Positions 1 to 6,128 are shown, counted from the stretch's first letter. The stretch: DNA of 6,128 nucleotides from Burkholderiales bacterium (GCA_903643055.1 CAHJWV010000718.1:1-6128), one strand, 5' to 3'. Made by a program: numbers and translations. The notes: generated by a model not told the origin, from the sequence alone.

Positions 1-1
1 C

Positions 2-25
2 GAAGAAGCGAAGGTCCTGCGTTAA
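2..25 (+). CDS. Possible 3' end of a convergent gene (last 7 codons)
   Basis: One plus-strand frame entering from the left edge reads EEAKVLR and stops at TAA (23-25). The codons (GAA GAA GCG AAG GTC CTG CGT) look like normal coding usage. No start codon for a minus-strand gene (ATG or GTG) is present downstream of the waaA stop in 1-49, so the waaA unit probably ends here and a plus-strand neighbour ends against it. Seven residues are too few to identify a family. It could equally be non-coding sequence that happens to be open; this is a weak call. Confidence 0.3.
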   Translation, partial: EEAKVLR

Positions 26-49
26 ACAGGGCCGATCAGCGATCGATGA

Positions 50-1351
50 TCAAACCGGCGGCAGCCAGGCCACGATCTTTTGCGCCATGCGCTGGGCTGC
101 GCCTCGGTGCGAGGCGGCGAAGGCCACGGCCTTGCGGGCCAGGTCTTCGCGCTGCGCCTGGCGTACCAGTTCGCAGGCCGTGCGCACGCCTTCAGCCATG
201 TCGACCACGCGAAGGGACGCGCCTGCGGCAAGCGACAGCTCGGCGGCCTGCGCGAAGTTGAAGGTGTGCGGGCCCATCACGACCGGGCAACCGCAAGCCG
301 CGGCTTCGATCAGGTTCTGGCCGCCGAGCGGGGCGAAGCTGCCGCCGAGCAAGGCCACGTCGGCCAGTGCGTAGTACAGCGGCATCTCGCCCATCGAGTC
401 ACCCATCCACACATCGGCGGCGAGGTCGGCGTCGGTGGGCGCGTCACCCCAGCGGCTGCGCCGCGACAGGCTCAAGCCGACGTGGGCGACCAAGGCGGCC
501 ACCTCGTCGAAACGCTGCGGATGGCGGGGCACGATCACCAGCAAGGGCCGGCCGGCCGCTGGCTGCTGCAGCCAGGCTTGCAGCAGCATCGCCTCTTCGC
601 CTTCGCGGGTGACGGCTGCCAGCACGACCGAACGTTTCGATGTCGAACGATCGAGCGCTGCGCGCCATTGCCGGCCGCAATCGAGCACCGCCTGCGGTGG
701 CGCGATGTCGAATTTGAGATTGCCACAGACGAGGGTTTCGCCAGCACCCGATTCAAGCAGGCGTTGCGCATCGGCTTCGGTCTGCGCCAGCACCAGCGAC
801 AGCGACTTCACCGCCGGGTGCAGCACGATCGCCACGCGCTGGCCCTTGCGCTGGCTCTTCGGGCTCAGGCGCGCATTGGCCAGCACCATCGGCACCCGCG
901 CCGCCTTGGCCTCATACAGTAAGTTGGGCCAGATCTCGGTTTCCATCAGCACGCCCACCGCCGGGCGGAAGTGCTCGAAGAAACGCTGCACGACACCCGG
1001 TGTGTCATAGGGCAGCCAGGCCTGCATGTCGCCTTCGCGCAGCAAGGCAAGGCCGGCTTCGCGGCCGGTGGCGGTGCTGTGCGTCAACAGCAGCCGCAGG
1101 CCGGGCCGCTCAGCCCGCAAGGCGTCGATCAGCGCCGCCGAGGCGCGGGTTTCGCCGAGCGACACCGCATGCACCCACAGCCCGCCAGTCCACGATGGGC
1201 CTTCATAAACACCCAGGCGCTCCCGGATCGCATGCCGATACAGCGGCTCGGCGCGCCCGCGCCACCACAGGCGAAGCACATAGACCGGCTTCAGCAGCCA
1301 CAAGAGATTGGAATAGGCGCGACGGGCGAGCCAGCCTTGCAAAGCACTCAC
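50..1351 (-). CDS. waaA: 3-deoxy-D-manno-octulosonic acid (Kdo) transferase
   Basis: WaaA (KdtA) transfers Kdo from CMP-Kdo to the lipid A precursor at the cytoplasmic face of the inner membrane, the step that starts the LPS inner core. The product is 433 residues, normal for the family. An N-terminal hydrophobic segment (about 12-30) fits the membrane anchor. SLGETRA (64-70) carries the presumed catalytic Glu67. Further family motifs are METEIWPN (136-143), GNLKFD (210-215), PRHPQRF (275-281), GGSFAPLGGQNLIEAA (336-351) and MGPHTFNF (359-366). I chose the GTG at 1351 because it overlaps the waaC TGA as GTGA, implying translational coupling, and has an AAAGG element 10 nt upstream (1362-1366). 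An ATG at 1381 would add ten residues (MAGGPKGRCF) that do not look conserved. The gene is probably last in the mutase-waaC-waaA unit. Whether it adds one or two Kdo residues cannot be read from the sequence. Confidence 0.95.
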   Translation of the reverse strand: MSALQGWLARRAYSNLLWLLKPVYVLRLWWRGRAEPLYRHAIRERLGVYEGPSWTGGLWVHAVSLGETRASAALIDALRAERPGLRLLLTHSTATGREAGLALLREGDMQAWLPYDTPGVVQRFFEHFRPAVGVLMETEIWPNLLYEAKAARVPMVLANARLSPKSQRKGQRVAIVLHPAVKSLSLVLAQTEADAQRLLESGAGETLVCGNLKFDIAPPQAVLDCGRQWRAALDRSTSKRSVVLAAVTREGEEAMLLQAWLQQPAAGRPLLVIVPRHPQRFDEVAALVAHVGLSLSRRSRWGDAPTDADLAADVWMGDSMGEMPLYYALADVALLGGSFAPLGGQNLIEAAACGCPVVMGPHTFNFAQAAELSLAAGASLRVVDMAEGVRTACELVRQAQREDLARKAVAFAASHRGAAQRMAQKIVAWLPPV

Positions 1352-2319
1352 GAAGCACCGGCCTTTCGGACCACCTGCCACATCGCCCAGATCAGATCGA
1401 TCTCGGGCGTCGGGGCGCGTTCAACCGAGATCTGATGGCGATGGCCATGGGCCAGCTGCGGCCCGGTCCGCCATGAGCTTGGAAAGTTATAGATCTGCAC
1501 ATGCGGAAGGTTCAGCGCCACAGCGATATGGCTCAGCCCGCTGTCGACGCCGATCACGCCCTGCGTCGCACCCATGCGGTCGACCAGTTGATCGAGCGAC
1601 ATCTGCGGCCAGACGGTGGCTTGCGGGCCGATGGCCTGCGCGAGCCGCTGCGCGCGCGCCAGCTCGACGGCACCGGCATGTGGCAACGCGATCTGATAGC
1701 CAGCGCAAATGCAGCGCTGGCCGAACTCGATCCAGTCGGCTTCGGGCCACAGCTTGTCGTCGCGCGACGTGCCATGCACGAACACCAGCGTCGGCTGGGC
1801 TTCGCGCGCGCCCTGCGCCTGCAGCCCGAAGCGCGGCGGGCCCTTCACGGTGTAATTGAGCGCACGCGCGGCCAGCTCGCGTGAACGGTCCAGCGCATGG
1901 ATGTGGGGTTCGATGGCGATCGCCTGATCGATCAGCCAGCGCGCCGGCCGCTCGAAGCTCGACCCTTCGGTGCGGTTGGCCAGCCCGAAACTTGGGCCCC
2001 GCGCGAACCGTGCGATCAAGGCCGATTTGGTCAGCCCCTGCAGGTCGATGACGGCGTCATAACGGTGAGCCGTCAGGCGGGCACGGAAGGCCCGCCATTC
2101 GGTACGCACCGCCTTTGTCCACCAGGCCTTGCGCCAACGGCGCAGCGCGCATTCGATGACATCGCTGACTCCGGCCACGCGTCGCACCAGCGGCGCGAAA
2201 CCGGGCTCGACCACCCAGTCGATCTGCACGCCGGGATACACCGCACGGATGTCGTTCACGACAGGCATCGCGTGCACGACATCTCCGAGCGATGACAGCT
2301 TGACGATCAAGACGCGCAC
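1348..2319 (-). CDS. waaC: Lipopolysaccharide heptosyltransferase I
   Basis: WaaC transfers L-glycero-D-manno-heptose from ADP-heptose onto Kdo of the LPS inner core. It is a GT9-family, GT-B-fold enzyme acting at the inner membrane. At 323 residues it matches the family length. The N-terminus MRVLIVKLSSLGDVVHAMP has the family signature, with Asp13 at the position of the E. coli WaaC catalytic Asp13. DLQGLTKSALIARFA (92-106) is typical of the WaaC branch. HGTSRDDKLWP (182-192) supplies Lys189, near the phosphate-contacting lysine of the family. GVDSGLSHIA (257-266) is the C-terminal ADP-heptose-binding motif. The start codon is GTG, 58 nt after the mutase gene. An AGG about 7 nt upstream is the likely ribosome site but lies inside a predicted hairpin (see separate entry). 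The 3' end overlaps waaA by 4 bp. The order mutase-waaC-waaA is, to my knowledge, common in Burkholderiales. Confidence 0.95.
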   Translation of the reverse strand: MRVLIVKLSSLGDVVHAMPVVNDIRAVYPGVQIDWVVEPGFAPLVRRVAGVSDVIECALRRWRKAWWTKAVRTEWRAFRARLTAHRYDAVIDLQGLTKSALIARFARGPSFGLANRTEGSSFERPARWLIDQAIAIEPHIHALDRSRELAARALNYTVKGPPRFGLQAQGAREAQPTLVFVHGTSRDDKLWPEADWIEFGQRCICAGYQIALPHAGAVELARAQRLAQAIGPQATVWPQMSLDQLVDRMGATQGVIGVDSGLSHIAVALNLPHVQIYNFPSSWRTGPQLAHGHRHQISVERAPTPEIDLIWAMWQVVRKAGAS

Positions 2320-2325
2320 GAAACG

Positions 2326-2344
2326 GCCTGCCCCCGGTGCAGGC
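2326..2344 (-). promoter_or_regulatory. Hairpin covering the waaC ribosome-binding site
   Basis: In the mutase-waaC gap the minus-strand RNA reads GCCUGC, a 7-nt loop ACCGGGG, then GCAGGC: a perfect 6-bp, five-GC stem. The 3' arm contains the AGG that is the best Shine-Dalgarno candidate for the waaC GTG, and it ends 6 nt before that codon. There is no following U-run, so it is not a classical intrinsic terminator. It may lower or tune waaC initiation, or simply be chance pairing in GC-rich DNA. Confidence 0.3.
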
Positions 2345-2377
2345 GATCAGTGACACAGTGCGTGCACGTCGGCATGA

Positions 2378-3769
2378 TCAGTGGGCCGCCGTGGCGATGA
2401 CTGCGTCGGGCTTGGCCACCCTCAAGGCTGCCATCAGCTGGGCCTCGATGCGATGCAGCGCTTCCTGCGTGTGGCCTTCGAAGCGCAGCACCAGCACCGG
2501 CGTCGTGTTCGACGCGCGGATCAGGCCAAAGCCATCGGCATATTCGACGCGCAGCCCGTCGATCGTGATGATCTCTTGCGAGCCGGGAAAGTTTGCCGAG
2601 TCCAGCAGTTTTTGCACGACTTGCTTCGGTTCGCCTTCGGCACAGGCCACGTTCAACTCCGGCGTGCTGAAGCTCGTGGGCAAGTCGTTCAGCACCTTGC
2701 TCGGGTTTTTGCTCTTCGACAGGATCTCGAGCAAGCGGGCTGCGGTGTAGGTCGCGTCATCGAAGCCATACCAGCGCTCCGAGAAGAAGATGTGCCCGCT
2801 CATCTCACCGGCCAGTGGCGACTTGGTTTCCTTCAGCTTGGCTTTCACCAGCGAGTGCCCGGTCTTCCACATCAGCGGCTTGCCACCGGCCTTGCGAATG
2901 GCCGGGGCCAGGCGCTGCGTGCACTTGACGTCATAGATGATCGTGGCGCCCTTGTTGCGTGACAGCACATCGACGGCGAACAGCACCAGTTGGCGGTCCG
3001 GGTAAATGATGTTGCCCTCTTTGGTGACCACGCCCAGGCGGTCGCCATCGCCATCGAAGGCGAGGCCGATCTCGGCATCGGAGTTCTTCACCGCGTTGAT
3101 CAGGTCGGCGAGGTTCTCCGGCTTGCTGGGGTCCGGGTGATGGTTCGGGAAATCGCCATCGACCTCGGAATACAGCTCGGTGACTTCGCAGCCGAGCGCG
3201 CGCAGGATGCCGGGCGCGGAGGCGCCGGGAATGCCGTTGCCCGAATCGACCACGATCTTCATCGGCCGCTTCAGCTTGCAGTCGGACGTGATGCGGTGGC
3301 TGTACTCGGCGAGGACGTCCATCGCACCGGTGCGGCCCTTGCCGCTCGCGTAATCTTCTTCTTCGATGCGGCGGCGCAGGTCCTGGATCTCGTCGCCATA
3401 AATGGCGCGGCCGGCCAAGACCATCTTGAAGCCGTTGTAGTCCTTCGGGTTGTGGCTGCCCGTGACCTGAATGCCGGAGTTGCAGCCGTGCTTGCCGCGG
3501 GTGGCGGCCACGTAATACAGGATCGGCGTGGTCACTGCGCCAAGGTCGACAACGTCAAGCCCGGTGGAAGCCAAACCACGGATCAGCGCGGCCGTCAGGC
3601 TCGGGCCTGAGACGCGGCCATCGCGGCCCACGGCCACGGCCTTCTCGCCGGCCTTGCGCGCGGCGCTGCCAAATGCACGGCCCAGATGTTCGGCAAAAGC
3701 TTCATCGATCGTCTTGCCGACGATGCCGCGGATGTCATAGGCCTTGAAGTTCGACGCGTTGACTTTCAT
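2378..3769 (-). CDS. algC: Phosphomannomutase/phosphoglucomutase (AlgC/ManB family)
   Basis: This cytoplasmic alpha-D-phosphohexomutase interconverts mannose or glucose 6-phosphate and 1-phosphate, feeding GDP-mannose and UDP/dTDP-glucose pools for LPS and exopolysaccharide. The product is 463 residues, the same length as Pseudomonas AlgC. TGSHNP (103-108) contains the phosphorylated catalytic Ser105. DGDGDR (239-244) is the Mg2+-binding loop, GEMSGH (321-326) the sugar-selecting loop, and RASNTTP (418-424) the phosphate-binding loop of domain 4. The start ATG at 3769 is set by the AlgC-like N-terminus MKVNASNFKAYDIRG and by an AAGGAG 9 nt upstream. An upstream in-frame ATG at 3826 would add 19 unconserved residues and run through the candidate promoter. 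The gene probably leads the mutase-waaC-waaA unit. Sugar preference (mannose versus glucose) is not decided by sequence; the bifunctional reading rests on the GEMSGH-type loop. The symbol could also be manB or pgm. Confidence 0.95.
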   Translation of the reverse strand: MKVNASNFKAYDIRGIVGKTIDEAFAEHLGRAFGSAARKAGEKAVAVGRDGRVSGPSLTAALIRGLASTGLDVVDLGAVTTPILYYVAATRGKHGCNSGIQVTGSHNPKDYNGFKMVLAGRAIYGDEIQDLRRRIEEEDYASGKGRTGAMDVLAEYSHRITSDCKLKRPMKIVVDSGNGIPGASAPGILRALGCEVTELYSEVDGDFPNHHPDPSKPENLADLINAVKNSDAEIGLAFDGDGDRLGVVTKEGNIIYPDRQLVLFAVDVLSRNKGATIIYDVKCTQRLAPAIRKAGGKPLMWKTGHSLVKAKLKETKSPLAGEMSGHIFFSERWYGFDDATYTAARLLEILSKSKNPSKVLNDLPTSFSTPELNVACAEGEPKQVVQKLLDSANFPGSQEIITIDGLRVEYADGFGLIRASNTTPVLVLRFEGHTQEALHRIEAQLMAALRVAKPDAVIATAAH

Positions 3770-3778
3770 GTAGGTGAT

Positions 3779-3784
3779 CTCCTT
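3779..3784 (-). promoter_or_regulatory. Shine-Dalgarno site of the mutase gene
   Basis: On the minus strand this reads AAGGAG, a near-perfect anti-16S match, 9 nt before the ATG at 3769. It decides the start against the upstream in-frame ATG at 3826. It is the strongest ribosome site in the window. Confidence 0.65.
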
Positions 3785-3796
3785 GAAGTGGGGCGG

Positions 3797-3802
3797 ATTG
3801 TA
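3797..3802 (-). promoter_or_regulatory. Candidate -10 box for the mutase-waaC-waaA unit
   Basis: The minus strand reads TACAAT, five of six bases of the sigma-70 -10 consensus, in otherwise GC-rich DNA. Initiation about 7 nt downstream would leave a leader of roughly 20 nt that contains the AAGGAG site. No convincing -35 hexamer lies 16-18 nt upstream (TGAAGG at 17 nt is poor), so the promoter may be weak or activator-dependent. Confidence 0.35.
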
Positions 3803-3812
3803 GAGACGCAAG

Positions 3813-3830
3813 CGCCATGCCTTCATGGCG
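3813..3830. repeat. Inverted repeat in the divergent promoter region
   Basis: CGCCATG, a CCTT spacer, then CATGGCG: a perfect 7-bp dyad with 4-nt spacing. It sits just upstream of the candidate mutase -10, across the place a -35 element would occupy, between the two divergent units. It could be an operator for either unit. As RNA it would be a short hairpin with no U-run. Chance is not excluded in sequence of this composition. Confidence 0.4.
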
Positions 3831-3895
3831 AGATGCCGTCATGTAGTTCGCCGCTGGGGACAGGTCCGGATGCGGCCAGTCGTCGCCGCGTGGCT

Positions 3896-3908
3896 GCCGA
3901 TAATCGGC
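3896..3908. repeat. Short palindrome just before the alkA start
   Basis: GCCGAT-A-ATCGGC is a perfect 6-bp dyad around one central base, ending 3 nt before the ATG at 3912. Its centre contains GATAAT (3899-3904), a five-of-six match to a -10 box. If that box were used, transcription would begin at or next to the ATG, giving an almost leaderless message. No -35 match is seen 17 nt upstream. It may be an operator, a promoter part or chance. Confidence 0.25.
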
Positions 3909-3911
3909 CGC

Positions 3912-5432
3912 ATGCCGACCATCGATGCCGACGCCGCTTACCTCGTTCTGAAAGCCCGCGATGCGCGCTTCGACGGGCGCTGGTTCGTGGCCGTTACCTC
4001 CACCGGCATCTATTGCCGACCGGTCTGCCGCGTGCGCACGCCAAGGCGCGAGAACTGCCGGTTCTACGAGACGCCGGCGCAGGCCGAGGCAGCGAACTTC
4101 CGCCCCTGCATGAAATGCCGCCCAGAGATCGCGCCCGGCCCCGGCCGCGTGTGGAACGTGATGGATGCGTCGCGCACGCTGGCGCAACAGGCCGCCGATT
4201 GGCTCGATCAACAGGCCGCAAGCGACGAGACACCGTCGATGACCGACCTCGCGCAGCGGCTCGGTGTCAGTGACCGGCACCTGCGGCGCATCTTCAGCGC
4301 CGAGCATGGCGTGGCCCCTTGGCAATATGTGCAGACGCGCCGGTTGTTGCTTGCCAAGCAACTGTTGACCGACACGCGGCTGCCGGTGTCTCAGGTCGCG
4401 CTGGCCAGCGGCTTTCGCAGCCTGCGCCGCTTCAACGCCGCCTTCGCGCAGAGCTACCGCATGAGCCCGACGCGGCTGCGAAGCGATGTGCCGGGCGAGG
4501 CTGCGCCGAGCGATGCGATCGCCGTCAAGCTGAGCTTTCGCGCACCCTACGACCTGCCGTCGATGCTGCGATTTCTGTCGCTGCGTGCGATTCCCGGCAT
4601 CGAATCGGCCGGGCCGAACCCGCTTGAAATGGCGGCCGGGCCCGGTGGCCAGAACGGCATTCGCCGCAGCCTGCGTGCCGGTGCGATCGCGCCAAGCGCC
4701 GGATGGCTGGAGGCGAGTTTCCAGAGCGCATCGGCAACCCGGCCGCCGCATCTGCAGTTGCGCTTCGCCGCTGCGCTTGCGCCGCACAGCGGGCGTGTGA
4801 TTGCGGCAGTGCGCCGTTGGCTGGACCTGGATGCCGCGCCCGAAGCCATCGATCAGGCCTTGGCCGATCTGCCCGGTGCGCCGGGCCTGCGCCTGCCCGG
4901 CAGCGTCGATGCCTTCGAGATGGTCGTGCGCGCGGTGCTGGGCCAGCAGGTCACGGTGGCTGCAGCGCGAACGCTGGCGATGCGCCTGGTCCATCGCTTT
5001 GGCGAGCCCTGCGTCACGCCCTGGCCCGAGATCGATCGCTGCTTCCCGATGCCCGCTGCGCTCGCACGGGCGCCGATCGAGCAGATCGCCGAGCTGGGCA
5101 TCATCCGCTCGCGCGCCGGTGCCATCGGCGCACTTGCGCGCGCCTGGCCGGAGCTGTCGGCGCTGATCCATCGCCAGCAACCCGAGCCCCTGATCGAAGC
5201 GCTGAACGCGCTGCCCGGCATCGGCCCCTGGACGGCCCACTACATCGCGATGCGCGCCCTCGGCTGGCCCGATGCGTTTCCACCGAAAGACATCGCGGTG
5301 CTGAACGCGATGAAACCGCTGTACGGCATCACGCATCTGCGCGAAGTCGCCACCATCGCCGAACGCTGGCGCCCTTGGCGGGCCTATGCGGTGCTGCGCC
5401 TGTGGAACAGCCTGAGCCCGATCACGCCATGA
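3912..5432 (+). CDS. alkA: Ada-type regulator fused to AlkA 3-methyladenine DNA glycosylase
   Basis: The product is a 506-residue fusion of an alkylation sensor/activator and a base-excision enzyme. Residues 7-75 form the Ada metal-binding domain with Cys35, Cys39, Cys66 and Cys69 (GIYCRPVC, FRPCMKC). Cys35 corresponds to the Ada cysteine that takes methyl groups from DNA phosphotriesters. Residues 85-190 are an AraC-type double helix-turn-helix. Residues 204-318 match the AlkA N-terminal domain, and 330-500 the HhH-GPD glycosylase domain with hairpin LPGIGPWTAHY (434-444). Asp460 aligns with E. coli AlkA catalytic Asp238; Trp440, Tyr444 and Trp498 align with Trp218, Tyr222 and Trp272. The full set suggests an active enzyme that excises 3-methyladenine and related bases, and probably autoregulates its operon. 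The ATG at 3912 fits homologue length but lacks a clear Shine-Dalgarno. An ATG at 3870 (14 more residues) has ACAGG 5 nt upstream and is a real alternative. Its stop overlaps the next gene by 4 bp. Confidence 0.93.
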   Translation: MPTIDADAAYLVLKARDARFDGRWFVAVTSTGIYCRPVCRVRTPRRENCRFYETPAQAEAANFRPCMKCRPEIAPGPGRVWNVMDASRTLAQQAADWLDQQAASDETPSMTDLAQRLGVSDRHLRRIFSAEHGVAPWQYVQTRRLLLAKQLLTDTRLPVSQVALASGFRSLRRFNAAFAQSYRMSPTRLRSDVPGEAAPSDAIAVKLSFRAPYDLPSMLRFLSLRAIPGIESAGPNPLEMAAGPGGQNGIRRSLRAGAIAPSAGWLEASFQSASATRPPHLQLRFAAALAPHSGRVIAAVRRWLDLDAAPEAIDQALADLPGAPGLRLPGSVDAFEMVVRAVLGQQVTVAAARTLAMRLVHRFGEPCVTPWPEIDRCFPMPAALARAPIEQIAELGIIRSRAGAIGALARAWPELSALIHRQQPEPLIEALNALPGIGPWTAHYIAMRALGWPDAFPPKDIAVLNAMKPLYGITHLREVATIAERWRPWRAYAVLRLWNSLSPITP

Positions 5433-6037
5433 TCCGTTGGATGCCGAACTGGTCTGATGCCATGCCCTTTTCGTCAGAATTGCCCTCGTCTGCGCTCCAC
5501 ACCTCGAAGCCCTCGCTGCTCGGCTTGCCGCAGCATCTGACTGCGCAAGCGCAGATCGAGACCCCGCTCGGCCCGGTGTTGATCGCGCGCACCGCTCAGG
5601 GCCTGGCCGGCGTGTGGTTCGAGGCGCAGAAATGGCACCCCGGCGAACTGGCCGCGCCAGAGCGGCCCGACGACCCGCTGCTGGCGCAGGCGGCGCATCA
5701 GCTGCAGGCTTACCTCGCAGCAAAGCGCACGCAGTTCGAGCTGCCACTCGACCTGCACGGCACACCGTTTCAGCGCGCCGTGTGGCAAGGCCTGCTGCGC
5801 ATCGATTGCGGCCATCTGCTAAGTTATGCTGATCTCGCCCGTCAGTTGAACTCACCCCAGGCGGTGCGTGCGGTCGGTGCGGCGGTCGGGCGCAATCCGT
5901 TGTCGGTGATCGTGCCTTGCCACCGGGTCATCGGCAGCAATGGCAGCCTGACCGGCTATGCGGGCGGGCTGGATCGCAAACGCGCGTTGCTGCGCCTCGA
6001 AGGTGCCATGCTTCCTTATCAAGAAAGCCTGATTTGA
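5429..6037 (+). CDS. ogt: Methylated-DNA-[protein]-cysteine S-methyltransferase
   Basis: This suicide enzyme transfers the alkyl group from O6-alkylguanine (and O4-alkylthymine) in DNA to its own cysteine. VPCHRVIG (162-169) carries acceptor Cys164. RAVGAAVGRNP (147-157) holds the arginine finger and hinge asparagine (Asn156). The winged-helix DNA-binding part begins near SYADLARQL (132-140). An N-terminal ribonuclease-H-like domain starts near QIETPLGPV (42-50). The product is 202 residues, about 30 longer than the usual 165-175 because of a poorly conserved N-terminal stretch. The ATG at 5429 is chosen because it overlaps the alkA stop as ATGA. In-frame ATGs at 5441 and 5462 are possible later starts; neither has a clear Shine-Dalgarno. 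It supplies the activity that forms the C-terminal half of E. coli Ada, here as a separate coupled gene. The symbol ogt is used for a stand-alone protein; the family is certain. Confidence 0.95.
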   Translation: MIRWMPNWSDAMPFSSELPSSALHTSKPSLLGLPQHLTAQAQIETPLGPVLIARTAQGLAGVWFEAQKWHPGELAAPERPDDPLLAQAAHQLQAYLAAKRTQFELPLDLHGTPFQRAVWQGLLRIDCGHLLSYADLARQLNSPQAVRAVGAAVGRNPLSVIVPCHRVIGSNGSLTGYAGGLDRKRALLRLEGAMLPYQESLI

Positions 6038-6128
6038 AAAAACTCGACTTTTTGGAATTGCTGAGCCTGGCCGCGCTGTGGGGCGGCTCCTTCCTCTTCC
6101 TGAGGCTCGGTGCCGGCGAGTTCGGGCC
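6034..6128 (+). CDS. EamA/DMT-family membrane transporter, 5' part only
   Basis: The frame starting at TTG 6034 begins MKKLDFLELLSLAALWGG and stays open for 31 codons to the window end. The charged start, the hydrophobic first helix (about residues 7-26) and the LAALWGGSFLFLRLGA pattern are typical of drug/metabolite-transporter (EamA, RhaT-like) proteins of ten membrane helices, which export small metabolites or amino acids. The start overlaps the ogt stop as TTGA, the same 4-bp arrangement as the preceding junction, and a purine-rich AAGAAAG lies about 6 nt upstream. No ATG or GTG exists early in this frame, which supports TTG. Substrate and true length cannot be known from this fragment. 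Membership in the repair operon is inferred from the overlap. Confidence 0.82.
   Translation, partial: MKKLDFLELLSLAALWGGSFLFLRLGAGEFG

Noticed and set aside
34..51. GATCA...TGATC inverted repeat at the waaA 3' end, considered as a terminator
   Set aside because: Only a 5-bp stem with an 8-nt loop and no T-run on either strand; it also overlaps the waaA stop codon. Too weak to call.
80..922. A 280-codon plus-strand open frame opposite waaA
   Set aside because: It is antisense to strongly conserved WaaA coding sequence, is rich in His/Arg/Gln, and has no recognisable motif; a GC-driven shadow.
2361..2368. 8-bp palindrome CGTGCACG in the mutase-waaC gap
   Set aside because: A single short palindrome of this kind is expected by chance in GC-rich sequence, and no promoter element or second copy lies beside it.
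2990..3610. A 206-codon plus-strand open frame opposite the mutase gene, with a hydrophobic-looking translation
   Set aside because: It is antisense to the catalytic core of the mutase, where codon constraint explains the open frame; no family motif or credible ribosome site was seen.
3808..3815. GCAAGCGC in the divergent region, considered as an Ada box
   Set aside because: Only a GCAA/GCGC fragment resembles the E. coli Ada box; the A-rich partner half at the right distance is missing.
3735..5855. A 706-codon open frame on the minus strand antisense to alkA and ogt
   Set aside because: It lies across two well-supported plus-strand genes and the divergent promoter region. Its translation is Arg/Ala/Gly/Gln-rich with no recognisable domain, as expected of a stop-poor mirror frame in GC-rich coding DNA.

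Overview
The window is ordinary, gene-dense, GC-rich chromosomal DNA. Protein similarity as I recognise it points to a betaproteobacterium of the order Burkholderiales (Rubrivivax/Leptothrix/Roseateles-like relatives). The support is the gene order phosphomannomutase - waaC - waaA, the Gram-negative LPS-core genes themselves, strong G/C preference at third codon positions, and family wording typical of that group. The genus cannot be fixed from sequence alone.

Layout. The left 60% is read on the minus strand as one likely transcription unit for cell-surface sugar chemistry. It runs from a phosphomannomutase/phosphoglucomutase (algC/manB type, start at 3769), through waaC (heptosyltransferase I, GTG start at 2319), to waaA (Kdo transferase, GTG start at 1351, overlapping the waaC stop by 4 bp). 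Positions 2-25 look like the last codons of a plus-strand gene that converges on waaA. The right 40% is read on the plus strand as a second, divergent unit for alkylation-damage repair. It holds an Ada-type sensor/AraC activator fused to an AlkA 3-methyladenine glycosylase (3912-5432), then an O6-methylguanine-DNA methyltransferase (5429-6037), then the first 31 codons of an EamA/DMT-family membrane transporter (from 6034, cut by the window end). Each junction in this unit is a 4-bp stop/start overlap (ATGA, then TTGA).

The two units are separated by a 142-bp divergent intergenic region (3770-3911), the only sizeable non-coding stretch. It carries a good Shine-Dalgarno and a candidate -10 box for the mutase, plus two short dyad symmetries that could be operators.

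How the genes work together. The mutase interconverts hexose 6- and 1-phosphates for nucleotide-sugar synthesis. WaaA adds Kdo to the lipid A precursor and WaaC adds the first heptose, building the inner LPS core. In the repair unit, the Ada-like N-terminus is expected to sense methylphosphotriesters and switch on transcription, the fused AlkA domain excises N-alkylated bases, and the Ogt protein repairs O6-alkylguanine. Together these two proteins cover the functions that E. coli Ada and AlkA divide differently. No mobile element, CRISPR array, RNA gene or clearly new system was seen; the points worth a second look are the split Ada architecture, the overlapping starts and the small regulatory dyads.
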